52,356 nucleotides of DNA from an uncultured Acetatifactor sp. (GTDB lineage: Bacteria; Bacillota; Clostridia; Lachnospirales; Lachnospiraceae): positions 1-52,356 of the forward strand of contig CAJUJU010000022.1 in NCBI GenBank assembly GCA_910586835.1. The letters are read 5' to 3'. A program made the translations under genes and the position numbers. Numbering within the stretch: the first letter of the stretch is position 1; every line of letters begins with the position of its first letter. The notes under the pieces were generated by a model. It was not told the origin of the DNA and did not search any database. It saw only the letters and a program-made list of their open reading frames with translations. Below, piece after piece: positions 44,295 to 52,021 of this stretch.

Positions 44295-45904
44295 CGCTCT
44301 CCTCCTTTTCCCGCTTTGACGCTGGCTCCCACAAATCCAAGAAACAGAGGATGTGGATGATTGGGACGGCTTTTAAACTCAGGATGATATTGAACCCCCA
44401 CATAAAAAGGACGTTCCGTCAGCTCTACGGTCTCCACCAGCCTGCCGTCCGGCGAGAGACCGCTCAGGACAAGCCCCTTCTCCTGCAGCAGCTCCCGGTA
44501 ATCGTTGTTGAATTCATAGCGATGCCTGTGACGCTCACTGATCCGGCTGGCGCCGTAACAGCTCTCCATAACGGTATCCCGCTCGATGACGCAGGGATAT
44601 GCGCCCAGCCGCAGCGTCCCGCCCTTGTCGATCTCATCGCTCTGTCCCGGCATGAAATCAATGACCTTGTGAGCGCACTGCTCATCAAACTCCCCCGAAT
44701 TGGCATCCCGGATACCACAGACATTTCTGGCATATTCGATCACCGCCACCTGCATCCCCAGGCAGATTCCAAAATAGGGCAGTTCCTTTTCTCTGGCATA
44801 CTTCACCGCCAGGATCATACCCTCAATGCCGCGACTGCCGAAACCTCCGGGAACCAATATGCCGTTCAGCCCAAAGAGCCGCTCCTCACAGTTTTCCGCC
44901 GTCAGGCTTTCCGAGTCGATCCAGTGAATCTCCACCCTGACCTGATGGCGGAAGCCTGCGTGACGAAGAGCCTCCGCCACGGAAAGATAGGCGTCATGCA
45001 GCCCCACATATTTCCCCACAAGACCGATGTGAACCGTCCCCGTTATCCTCCTGCTCTCCTCCACCATCCGTATCCATTCGGCCAGGTCAGGTTCGGGTGC
45101 GGTTATGCCCAGTTCCCGACAAACCACCGCAGAAAAATTTGCCCGCTCCAGCATCAGCGGCGCTTCATAAAGATTGGGCAGCGTGCGATTTTCGATGACG
45201 CAGTCCGGCTTCACATTGCAGAACAGAGAAATTTTCCGGAAGACAGCCTCCTCCAGAGGCTCGTCGCAGCGCAGGACAATGACATCGGGATTCACCCCCA
45301 TCCCCTGCAGCTCCTTCACGGAATGCTGGGTGGGCTTGGACTTGTGCTCATCGGAGCCCCGGAGAAAAGGCACCAGCGTCACATGGATAAACAGACTGTT
45401 TTCCCTGCCTGCCTCCAGGGAAATCTGCCTTGCCGCCTCAATAAAGGGCTGGGACTCAATATCCCCGATAGTTCCCCCGATCTCGGTGATGACGATGTCC
45501 GCCTGTGTCTTTCGGCCCACACGGTAGACAAACTCCCGGATTTCGTCTGTAATATGAGGAATGACCTGCACGGTGGAGCCCAGGTACTCTCCTCTTCTTT
45601 CCTTATTCAATACATTCCAGTATACCTTTCCCGTGGTCAGGTTGGAATATTTGTTCAAGTCCTCGTCGATAAACCGCTCATAGTGTCCCAGATCAAGATC
45701 CGTCTCCGTGCCGTCCTCGGTCACAAACACCTCTCCGTGCTGATAGGGACTCATGGTGCCCGGATCCACGTTGATATAGGGATCCAGCTTCTGCGCCGCC
45801 ACCTTCAGACCCCTTGCCTTCAACAGCCTCCCCAGAGACGCTGCGGTTATCCCCTTTCCAAGGCCGGAAACCACACCCCCTGTGATAAATATGTATTTTG
45901 CCAT
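44291..45904 (-). CDS. pyrG: CTP synthase
   Basis: A 537-residue cytoplasmic enzyme that aminates UTP to CTP with glutamine and ATP. The synthetase domain (about 1-265) starts KYIFITGGVVSGLGKGI with the P-loop, followed by the family's DPYINVDPGTMSPYQHGEV region. The class I glutaminase domain (about 290-535) has the oxyanion and nucleophile segments GGFGSRG and GICLGMQ, and the HPEF triad near the end. It is full length. GGGAGG precedes the ATG. It lies 65 bp after glnN with no terminator and overlaps purF, forming a glutamine-supply and glutamine-use operon. Confidence 0.97.
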   Translation of the reverse strand: MAKYIFITGGVVSGLGKGITAASLGRLLKARGLKVAAQKLDPYINVDPGTMSPYQHGEVFVTEDGTETDLDLGHYERFIDEDLNKYSNLTTGKVYWNVLNKERRGEYLGSTVQVIPHITDEIREFVYRVGRKTQADIVITEIGGTIGDIESQPFIEAARQISLEAGRENSLFIHVTLVPFLRGSDEHKSKPTQHSVKELQGMGVNPDVIVLRCDEPLEEAVFRKISLFCNVKPDCVIENRTLPNLYEAPLMLERANFSAVVCRELGITAPEPDLAEWIRMVEESRRITGTVHIGLVGKYVGLHDAYLSVAEALRHAGFRHQVRVEIHWIDSESLTAENCEERLFGLNGILVPGGFGSRGIEGMILAVKYAREKELPYFGICLGMQVAVIEYARNVCGIRDANSGEFDEQCAHKVIDFMPGQSDEIDKGGTLRLGAYPCVIERDTVMESCYGASRISERHRHRYEFNNDYRELLQEKGLVLSGLSPDGRLVETVELTERPFYVGVQYHPEFKSRPNHPHPLFLGFVGASVKAGKGGER

Positions 45905-45969
45905 ACTGTCCTCCCGTACGCACCTTCACCACATTCTCCACATCATAGGCAAGCCATACTATCGTTTCG

Positions 45970-48066
45970 TCAGCGCACCCCAAACAGCAGATCCCCATAA
46001 ACCGGGAACGGCCAGTCACTCTTTGCCGTCAATGTTTCAGCCTCATCGCAGGCGAGCCTCAATTCTCCCATCTTCGGCAGGATCCTGTCGCGAATCGTAT
46101 TTGCCTCCTCAATGATTCCTTCCGTCATACAAAGCGCCGTCACAGCGCTTTCCAGCTCCTCCGCCCCTGCGGCAATCCTGTCCGTCAGAGCCGAAAGCCT
46201 CCTCACCAGGCCGTTCTCATAGCTGCAGGCGATTCCCGGATCCAACGCCTTCTTTGCCGCCGCAGTTTTGGCAAGCTTCAGGGTATATCCCTCCACCGCC
46301 GGTGCAATCAGCGTCCTGGCCATATCTACCATGGTGTTTGCCTCGATCAGCACCGTCTTGCAATAGTTCTCCAGCATGATTTCGCATCTGGACTTTAACT
46401 CCGCCTCGGAGAACACGCCCAGGGAGGTGAGCATTTCCACATTCTTTTTGTCGAGAAGATGGGGCATACAGTCCGGCGTAGTGCGGTAATTCAGCAGGCC
46501 TCTCCTCTCCGTCGCCTCCTTGATCCAGGCATCATCGTAGCCGTTCCCATTGAAGATGATATGCTTATGATCACTGATGGTCTTGCGGATCATCTCATGC
46601 AGCGCCGTCTCAAAATCCTCCGCGCCCTCCAGTCGGTCCGCATATATTTTCAGGCTTTCCGCAACCGCACTGTTCAGCATGATATTGGCACAGGCAATGC
46701 TGTTGGATGAGCCCAACATACGGAATTCAAATTTATTTCCGGTAAATGCGAAAGGTGACGTGCGGTTCCGATCCGTGGTATCCCGGTTAAACAAAGGCAG
46801 CACATCCACTCCCAGCTTCATCTGTGTCTTTTCCGTCCCGTTGTAGGGCTTTCCTGACTCAATGGCCTCCAGCACCCCGTTCAGCTCGTCGCCCAGAAAG
46901 ATGGATACCACGGCCGGAGGCGCTTCGTTTGCCCCCAATCTGTGATCATTCCCCGCAGTGGCCACGGAGAGACGCAGCAAATCCTGATAATCATCCACAG
47001 CTTTAATGACCGCACACAGGAACAGAAGAAACTGAGCGTTCTCATAGGGCGTCTCCCCGGGCGAAAGAAGATTGACCCCGGAATCGGTGGCAATGGACCA
47101 GTTATTATGCTTTCCGCTGCCGTTGACCCCCGCAAAGGGCTTTTCATGCAGCAGACATACCAGACCGTGCTTAGCGGCTACCCTCTGCATAACCTCCATG
47201 GTCAGCTGATTGTGATCCGTGGCGATATTGGTAGTGGTGTAGATGGGGGCAAGCTCATGCTGTGCGGGCGCAACCTCATTATGCTCTGTCTTTGCAAGGA
47301 TCCCCAGCTTCCAGAGCTCCTCGTTCAGCTCCTCCATATAGGCCGCAACCCTGGGCTTGATTACGCCGAAATAGTGGTCGTCCATCTCCTGCCCCTTGGG
47401 AGATCTGGCCCCGAACAGCGTCCTTCCGGTAAAACGGAGATCCGGCCGCAGATCATACATCTCCTTCGCAATCAGAAAATACTCCTGCTCCGGCCCTACG
47501 GAAGTGCGCACACATTTTACCGTATCGTTTCCAAACAGTCTCAGAATGCGAAGCGCCTGCCTGTTCAGCGCCTCCATGGAACGCAGCAGCGGTGTCTTTT
47601 TATCCAGTGCCTCCCCGCCATAGGAACAGAATGCCGTGGGAATGCACAATGTTTTTCCCTTGATAAAAGCATAGGAAGTGGGATCCCAGGCAGTATAGCC
47701 CCTGGCCTCAAAGGTTGCCCTCAATCCCCCCGATGGAAAAGAGGAAGCATCCGGCTCACCCTTGATCAGCTCCTTCCCGGAAAACTCCATGATGACGCCG
47801 CCGTCGGGAGACGGTGAGATAAAGCTGTCATGTTTTTCCGCCGTGACGCCAGTCAACGGCTGGAACCAGTGAGTGTAGTGCGTGGCGCCTCGGGCAACCG
47901 CCCAATCCTTCATAGCAGCGGCAACCGCATTGGCCACGCTGATATCCAGCTGCGCCCCCTCGTCAATAGTCTTTTTCAAGGACCGGTAGACCCTGGCCGA
48001 CAGATTTGCCTTCATAACCCTGTCATCAAACACCATACTTCCAAAGTACTCAGATACATTTTTCAT
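45970..48066 (-). CDS. glnN: Type III glutamine synthetase
   Basis: A 698-residue cytoplasmic ligase that makes glutamine from glutamate, ammonia and ATP, of the large GSIII class found in Bacteroidetes, Clostridia and some cyanobacteria. The N-terminal GSIII domain (about 1-150) is followed by the catalytic core with SVGPEQEYFLI (metal ligands), NEVAPAQHELAPIY, GVNGSGKHNNWS and the NDHRLGANEAPPAV block, and FRMLGSSNSIA. The C-terminal 150 residues are helical, as in the family. The ATG at 48066 uses AAGGGGG, which lies in one copy of a 15-bp direct repeat. A promoter at 48274-48302 and a structured leader of about 200 bases precede it. It likely leads the glnN-pyrG-purF operon. Confidence 0.96.
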   Translation of the reverse strand: MKNVSEYFGSMVFDDRVMKANLSARVYRSLKKTIDEGAQLDISVANAVAAAMKDWAVARGATHYTHWFQPLTGVTAEKHDSFISPSPDGGVIMEFSGKELIKGEPDASSFPSGGLRATFEARGYTAWDPTSYAFIKGKTLCIPTAFCSYGGEALDKKTPLLRSMEALNRQALRILRLFGNDTVKCVRTSVGPEQEYFLIAKEMYDLRPDLRFTGRTLFGARSPKGQEMDDHYFGVIKPRVAAYMEELNEELWKLGILAKTEHNEVAPAQHELAPIYTTTNIATDHNQLTMEVMQRVAAKHGLVCLLHEKPFAGVNGSGKHNNWSIATDSGVNLLSPGETPYENAQFLLFLCAVIKAVDDYQDLLRLSVATAGNDHRLGANEAPPAVVSIFLGDELNGVLEAIESGKPYNGTEKTQMKLGVDVLPLFNRDTTDRNRTSPFAFTGNKFEFRMLGSSNSIACANIMLNSAVAESLKIYADRLEGAEDFETALHEMIRKTISDHKHIIFNGNGYDDAWIKEATERRGLLNYRTTPDCMPHLLDKKNVEMLTSLGVFSEAELKSRCEIMLENYCKTVLIEANTMVDMARTLIAPAVEGYTLKLAKTAAAKKALDPGIACSYENGLVRRLSALTDRIAAGAEELESAVTALCMTEGIIEEANTIRDRILPKMGELRLACDEAETLTAKSDWPFPVYGDLLFGVR

Positions 48067-48073
48067 AAATACC

Positions 48074-48214
48074 CCCTTCTGACTCTGCCCTCCGGCATAA
48101 GCAGACTCGAAGCGCTTCGCTCTTCTCGTTCGCGTTGCTCGTCATAAGGGCTGGCCTTCCTTCGCCCGTGCATGCACGGCTTCGGTCGGCCTTCCCTTCT
48201 GACTCTGCTTATGC
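48074..48214 (-). repeat. Repeat-like palindromic element in the glnN leader
   Basis: This 141-bp stretch is bounded by direct copies of a 15-mer, cccttctgactctgc (48074-48088 and 48194-48208), and by an 11-bp inverted repeat gcataagcaga/tctgcttatgc (48095-48105, 48204-48214). Inside lie a 14-bp palindrome ccgtgcatgcacgg (48166-48179) and a 12-bp palindrome cgaagcgcttcg (48108-48119). The frame read through on the minus strand, GRPKPCMHGRRKASPYDEQR, recalls short hypothetical proteins I have seen recur in Lachnospiraceae, which suggests an interspersed element; this is from memory. The glnN ribosome binding site is in the distal repeat copy. Confidence 0.6.
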
Positions 48215-48218
48215 GCGC

Positions 48219-48257
48219 AAAAATGGCGTCTTTGAGTGTTTGCTCAAAGACGCCATT
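48219..48257 (-). terminator. 15-bp hairpin with T-run, upstream of glnN
   Basis: aatggcgtctttgag (48222-48236) pairs perfectly with ctcaaagacgccatt (48243-48257), with a 6-base loop and five T on the minus strand. It can terminate the upstream DUF3021 operon, but it also lies about 10 bases after the predicted glnN transcription start, so it could act as an attenuator of glnN. Confidence 0.8.
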
Positions 48258-48273
48258 GCCTTTTACATCCTGC

Positions 48274-48302
48274 ATTATGCACCCGGAAGAGTGATTTGTC
48301 AA
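48274..48302 (-). promoter_or_regulatory. Candidate glnN promoter
   Basis: TTGACA, a 17-bp spacer and CATAAT on the minus strand, starting just after the stop of the DUF3021 gene. Transcription would begin near 48267, directly before the 15-bp hairpin. Confidence 0.6.
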
Positions 48303-48310
48303 TCCTTTTT

Positions 48311-48784
48311 TCATTTTTCTTCGCGCAAAGCCTGCAAGGCCTCTTCCATTCTCCGATTTTCTGCTTTCTCCTTCAGCAGCGTTACCCCTGTGCTGGCTGC
48401 AAAACAAATTCCGAAGGAAACAAAAAAGCTGATCCAGGCCTCCGGCTGATTCATGGGAAACCAGTCAAAAACCGCCACAAACAGCACAATAATCCCAACC
48501 ACCCCTGTCAGCATCCCCACCGTCCTTATTACAATAGCCATATTGCGGAACAGAAAATCCGTAAAGAAAAGAACCCGGAACAGTGTGATAAACACCGACA
48601 TCCCCAGCAACTGGAGCATGGTGGAAAACCGCAGTCCCTGACCGCCCAGCGCAAACAGGGAAGAAACCTCCTTCGCGTACTCCCCCGTCAGAAGGCCGAA
48701 CAGAATAAAAATACTTATGGTAATTCCATACAGGGTAAAAATCTGCGTCAGATAACCGCAAAACGTCTTCCTCTCCTCTATCAT
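48311..48784 (-). CDS. DUF3021-family membrane protein
   Basis: A 157-residue protein with four transmembrane helices (about 15-35, 45-65, 78-98, 104-126) and a charged C-terminal helix (LLKEKAENRRMEEALQALREEK). DUF3021 proteins nearly always follow a LytTR regulator gene and are thought to modulate it at the membrane. Here the ATG overlaps the LytTR stop by four bases (ATGA), with AGGAGG 12 bases upstream. The family function is not firmly known. Confidence 0.85.
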   Translation of the reverse strand: MIEERKTFCGYLTQIFTLYGITISIFILFGLLTGEYAKEVSSLFALGGQGLRFSTMLQLLGMSVFITLFRVLFFTDFLFRNMAIVIRTVGMLTGVVGIIVLFVAVFDWFPMNQPEAWISFFVSFGICFAASTGVTLLKEKAENRRMEEALQALREEK

Positions 48785-49221
48785 TTCAATCCAAGCCTCC
48801 TTCTGAGTTCCTCCGCATACATTCTGGAAACCACAATCTGCTCCCCGTTTTTCATGGTGACTCTGATTCTCCGGTTGATATCAGCCTTCAGACCTTCAAT
48901 GTGTTTCAGATAAATCAGGCAGGACTTGCTGGCCCGGAAAAAACCGCAGTCCTCCAATTGCTGCTCCAGCTCGTACAGCTTCAGTCCGGATTCATAGACC
49001 TGCTCATCCGTGTACACAAAGGTTTTCCTCTCCACCGCCTCCACATACAGCACCTTATCCACATCCAGCAGATAGGTAACGCCGTCCTTTTCCACAGTCA
49101 GCTGCATCTCCAGCATGCGGAGCATGGCAATCATCTTTTCCAGCTCCGGCGTCAGTCTCCTGCAGCCTACCCGGATCTCCGTATCAGAATACTTTTCGTC
49201 TATCTCTATCGCTATCTTCAT
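48781..49221 (-). CDS. LytTR-family DNA-binding regulator
   Basis: A 146-residue cytoplasmic regulator. The N-terminal 45 residues are a short linker domain without receiver motifs. The LytTR domain covers about 48-146: VDKVLYVEAVERKTFVYT, YELEQQLEDCGFFRASKSC and LIYLKHIEGLKADINRRIRV are typical. It binds direct repeats of about 9 bp. It likely controls the ABC exporter operon in which it lies: ABC ATPase, permease, LytTR, DUF3021, all on one strand and the last three overlapping by four bases each. Confidence 0.92.
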   Translation of the reverse strand: MKIAIEIDEKYSDTEIRVGCRRLTPELEKMIAMLRMLEMQLTVEKDGVTYLLDVDKVLYVEAVERKTFVYTDEQVYESGLKLYELEQQLEDCGFFRASKSCLIYLKHIEGLKADINRRIRVTMKNGEQIVVSRMYAEELRRRLGLK

Positions 49222-49916
49222 TCTCTTTCCAATCCGTTCCGCTTATAGGCAATGATAAACAGGAGACACACCATGGCCAGGTTGCCGACCATAATGGCGG
49301 CTCCCTTGAAATCCATCCGGTCAAACCTCAGATCCTCCAGAAAAATCTGCATCTGCCGGGTATAAAGGATTCCGGCAACCTTCCTCACCGTTTCCTGAAA
49401 AGCAGAGAGCATGGGCAGGAAGGCCAGCACCAGCATAACCGGCATCACAAGGGACGTGGCCATCATCTGACTGCGCGCAAACATCCCCAGGGCCGCCCCC
49501 GCAGCCACCGAAACCGCCAGACCTGCCCCCATCACACTCAGATAAGCCATGAGCTGCCCGGCACGAAAGCCTGCCGCCGCAGCCATAACCGCACTTCCGG
49601 CCATACAGAGCAGCCAGACATAACTCCCTGTTCCAAGCAGGTAAGAGAAAGGGGATACATCCGACATCAAAAGCACCCTCAGCGTGCCCTTCTCTTTTTC
49701 CTCCGCAAGGATAGCCGCCATAGACACCAGCGGAGCCATCCCGGCAAACATGACGGAAAAAAGCTTTATAAAATAATTCTCCGGCATTCCCTCTACCTTC
49801 ACCGCGTTCTCCATGATGACCGCCAACACCGGCAATAATACAAACTGTATCAATATTTCCTTGTTCTTCAGAGTATCCCGCACCTGTTTTCTGAAGATCA
49901 CAAACGCTTCTCTCAT
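49218..49916 (-). CDS. ABC exporter permease (ABC-2 type)
   Basis: A 232-residue membrane protein with six helices. The start MREAFVIFRKQVRDTLKNKEILIQ (here by its ends MREAFVIF and NKEILIQ) is that of ABC-2 permeases, and EEKEKGTLRVLLMSDVSPF after the first helices matches the conserved E-K-E-x-G-T motif. It forms an exporter with the ATPase encoded upstream; the substrate may be a peptide antibiotic or lipid, by analogy with LytTR-linked systems. ATG 49916 has GGGAG upstream; an in-frame ATG at 49925 is an alternative. Its stop overlaps the LytTR start. Confidence 0.88.
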   Translation of the reverse strand: MREAFVIFRKQVRDTLKNKEILIQFVLLPVLAVIMENAVKVEGMPENYFIKLFSVMFAGMAPLVSMAAILAEEKEKGTLRVLLMSDVSPFSYLLGTGSYVWLLCMAGSAVMAAAAGFRAGQLMAYLSVMGAGLAVSVAAGAALGMFARSQMMATSLVMPVMLVLAFLPMLSAFQETVRKVAGILYTRQMQIFLEDLRFDRMDFKGAAIMVGNLAMVCLLFIIAYKRNGLERE

Positions 49917-50021
49917 ATTTGCTCCCATCCGCACTCTTTGAGCGCTCAAGCTTTTCCCTTCCGCCTCTGGCGCTTTCCTTCACACATATGTCCTCCGGCG
50001 GCCTTTTGTACCGCCGTGCCA

Positions 50022-50864
50022 TTAAAGATTCAGCTTCCTGCCCGTCAGCTCCATAAACACGGATTCCAGATCGGGCTCCGTGGAATGAACGGTCTCCGCC
50101 AGCCCCTCCCAAAGCAGCTGATACAGCCGTTCCGCCCCGTCCCTGCCGTTGGAAAGCTCTTCCTCCACACCGTCATACCTGTGTATACAAAGCTTCCTCT
50201 GCCTGTCATATTTCCGGCAGATTTCCTTCGGCATACCTCTCTCTACAATCTTTCCCTCATTCAGGAGAGCAATACTGTCGCACAGCCTCTCTGCCTCCGC
50301 CATGTTGTGGGTGGTCAAAAATATGGTGCACCCCTCCCTTTTTTTATCCAAAATCAGCCTGTGAATCTCCTCTGCATTCCCGGGATCCAGCCCGCCTGTA
50401 GGCTCGTCGAGAAATAAGAGCTCAGGCTTCTGCAGGAAAACCCTGGCCAGCTGCAGGCGGCTCCGCATTCCCTTTGACAGCTTTCCGGCAGGTGTCTTCA
50501 CGGCATCCTGCAGCCCCACTTCCTTCAGCCTGTCTCCAATTTCTTTTTCCGGAATCCGGAACAGCTGTGCAAAAAGCTTCAGATTTTCATAACAGGAGAA
50601 CCTTTCATAAACGCCAAAGGAATCCATCATAATTCCGATTTTCCTTCTGTCCCCGCCGGTGAGCCTGCCGGCATCCTTTCCGGCAATGAACACCTCTCCG
50701 CAATCTGCCGCCAGCTGCCCCGTCAAAATTTTAATCAGCGTAGTCTTGCCCGCCCCCGATGGCCCCAGCAATCCGAAGATCTCACCTTTTTCGATCTGCA
50801 GGTTTACCTCCCGCAGCACTTCCTTCTCTCCAAAACGCTTTCCCACACCGTCCGCACGAATCAT
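50022..50864 (-). CDS. ABC exporter ATP-binding protein
   Basis: A 280-residue cytoplasmic ATPase of the ABC-2/drug and peptide export type. Walker A GPSGAGKTT is near residue 36, the Q-loop in IGIMMDSFGVYERFS, the signature LSKGMRSRLQ (K instead of G, common in this class), Walker B LLFLDEPTGGLDP and the switch His TTHNMAEAE. The C-terminal 60 residues end LESVFMELTGRKLNL, the usual tail. It begins at ATG 50864, whose ATGA overlaps the end of an unexplained open frame (50861-51106). The permease follows after 105 bp. Confidence 0.93.
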   Translation of the reverse strand: MIRADGVGKRFGEKEVLREVNLQIEKGEIFGLLGPSGAGKTTLIKILTGQLAADCGEVFIAGKDAGRLTGGDRRKIGIMMDSFGVYERFSCYENLKLFAQLFRIPEKEIGDRLKEVGLQDAVKTPAGKLSKGMRSRLQLARVFLQKPELLFLDEPTGGLDPGNAEEIHRLILDKKREGCTIFLTTHNMAEAERLCDSIALLNEGKIVERGMPKEICRKYDRQRKLCIHRYDGVEEELSNGRDGAERLYQLLWEGLAETVHSTEPDLESVFMELTGRKLNL

Positions 50865-50980
50865 CCTGATACCCCCTGCACCGTCAGCCTATCCTCTTGC
50901 TGTGACTCTATGCGTATATTATTTACCAGCAAAGCCTGCTTTGCAAGGCCCTGCGACATAAACTGCCTCTTTTCCCGCAT
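50861..50980 (-). CDS. Short open frame overlapping the ABC ATPase start (doubtful)
   Basis: An open frame on the minus strand spans 51106 to 50861 without stops and ends in TGA overlapping the ABC ATPase ATG. The only ATG starts are at 50980 (MREKRQFMSQGL, 39 residues) and 50959 (32 residues, AAAGAGG upstream). The longer open part reads DLPNKLQTLDLRYFKQNP, coding-like in appearance but with no start codon of quality. It may be a leader peptide coupling translation to the exporter, or the tail of a lost gene. No family recognised. Confidence 0.3.
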   Translation of the reverse strand: MREKRQFMSQGLAKQALLVNNIRIESQQEDRLTVQGVSG

Positions 50981-51106
50981 AAAATGCCGCGGGTGCCTTC
51001 CCCAGATTGTGTCCTGCACAAGTTGGGGATTTTGCTTGAAATACCGTAAATCCAGTGTTTGAAGCTTGTTGGGCAGGTCAAAATAAGAGGGTGTAAGAGC
51101 AAATCG

Positions 51107-51363
51107 TTAAACTATAATTCAACTTGTTTACAGAAATCCGGATGAAAATATGAATAAAAATCAGAAGATACCAAAAGTTCAACACACTTGAATTTAAAAC
51201 TCTGGCATGGCTAAATTGGCAGAGAGAAGACTGCTAAATTCTATGAAAGCCGGACAGCAAATGTGGCTGACAGAAATCTTTCAAACGATTTTATAAAGGC
51301 TATTGAGAAAAATTCTTTTTCAGCGTATACTGTTATCACTGGGAAAGAAAGGAATTTTCATCA
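51107..51363. other. AT-richer spacer without a recognised gene
   Basis: Composition shifts to AT-rich relative to the rest of the window and stop codons are frequent in all frames. An imperfect palindrome (gttaaactataattcaac, 51106-51123) includes a TATAAT-like box. No gene or clear terminator is seen. Confidence 0.4.
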
Positions 51364-51960
51364 TGGGAAAGATAGATACTATAACAATATATGGAGAATC
51401 CCGTAATTTTTGCCGATGCATTCAACCAATTCCTATACCATGGAGAGCAGAGGATTGACCCCACCCAGTTGACAGAGTTGGACACGACGGGAATTGTGAT
51501 TTCATATGGAGCTGATAACGCAGGTGTGCCTGAGCAGAAATACAGAGATGTGCTGAAACTCCTGCATACCATGACAGATGGAGAGGCGGCATACTGTGTC
51601 ATGGGTATCGAAAACCAGGCTGATATCCATTATGCTCTCAGCCAAAACAACCAGAGCAGCCACAGAAAGAAGAAACTCCAACGGATGGAGAATTTTTGAG
51701 TGGTTTTTGGAGAACTGATCGTCTTATACCAGTAATCACTCTTGTAATATATTTTGGATCCGAAGCTTGGGATGCCCCCCTCTCCTTAAAAGAAATGTAT
51801 TCCAGTACCAACAATGCGGTCCTTGCACATGCACCGAATTACCATGTGAACCTATTGAACAAAATTCCAAATATCAACATATGGAAAGACAAGCTGCGGA
51901 AGTTATTAATGCTATTACGGGATCCGTCGTACTCATCTGCATTTACTTCTTTTAGTTTTC
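51364..51960 (+). pseudogene. Rpn/PD-(D/E)xK nuclease-family transposase-like gene, several frameshifts
   Basis: Pieces of one Rpn-family recombination-promoting nuclease/transposase-like gene appear in three frames. MGKIDTIT at 51364 is out of frame with MENPVIFADAFNQFLYHGEQ at 51391 onwards, which runs into VISYGADNAGVPEQKYRDVL and MGIENQADIHYALS. After a gap in the homology the next frame gives DGEFLSGFWRTDRLIPVITL, VIYFGSEAWDAPLSLKEM and NYHVNLLN. A third frame supplies MERQAAEVINAITGS. At least three frameshifts plus an internal deletion make it inactive. Such genes are multicopy and mobile in Lachnospiraceae. It is the most decayed gene here and marks the accessory right end. Confidence 0.85.
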
Positions 51961-52021
51961 CTTTTTATGACAAATCTAAAGTAGTTTTCATACGTCCTCC
52001 ACTCATCGCTCATAAAACGCC

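Noticed and set aside
48063..48407. A 114-residue minus-strand frame through the glnN leader
   Set aside because: It overlaps the DUF3021 gene end, the 15-bp hairpin and the palindromic element; its arginine-rich sequence is better explained as translated repeat.
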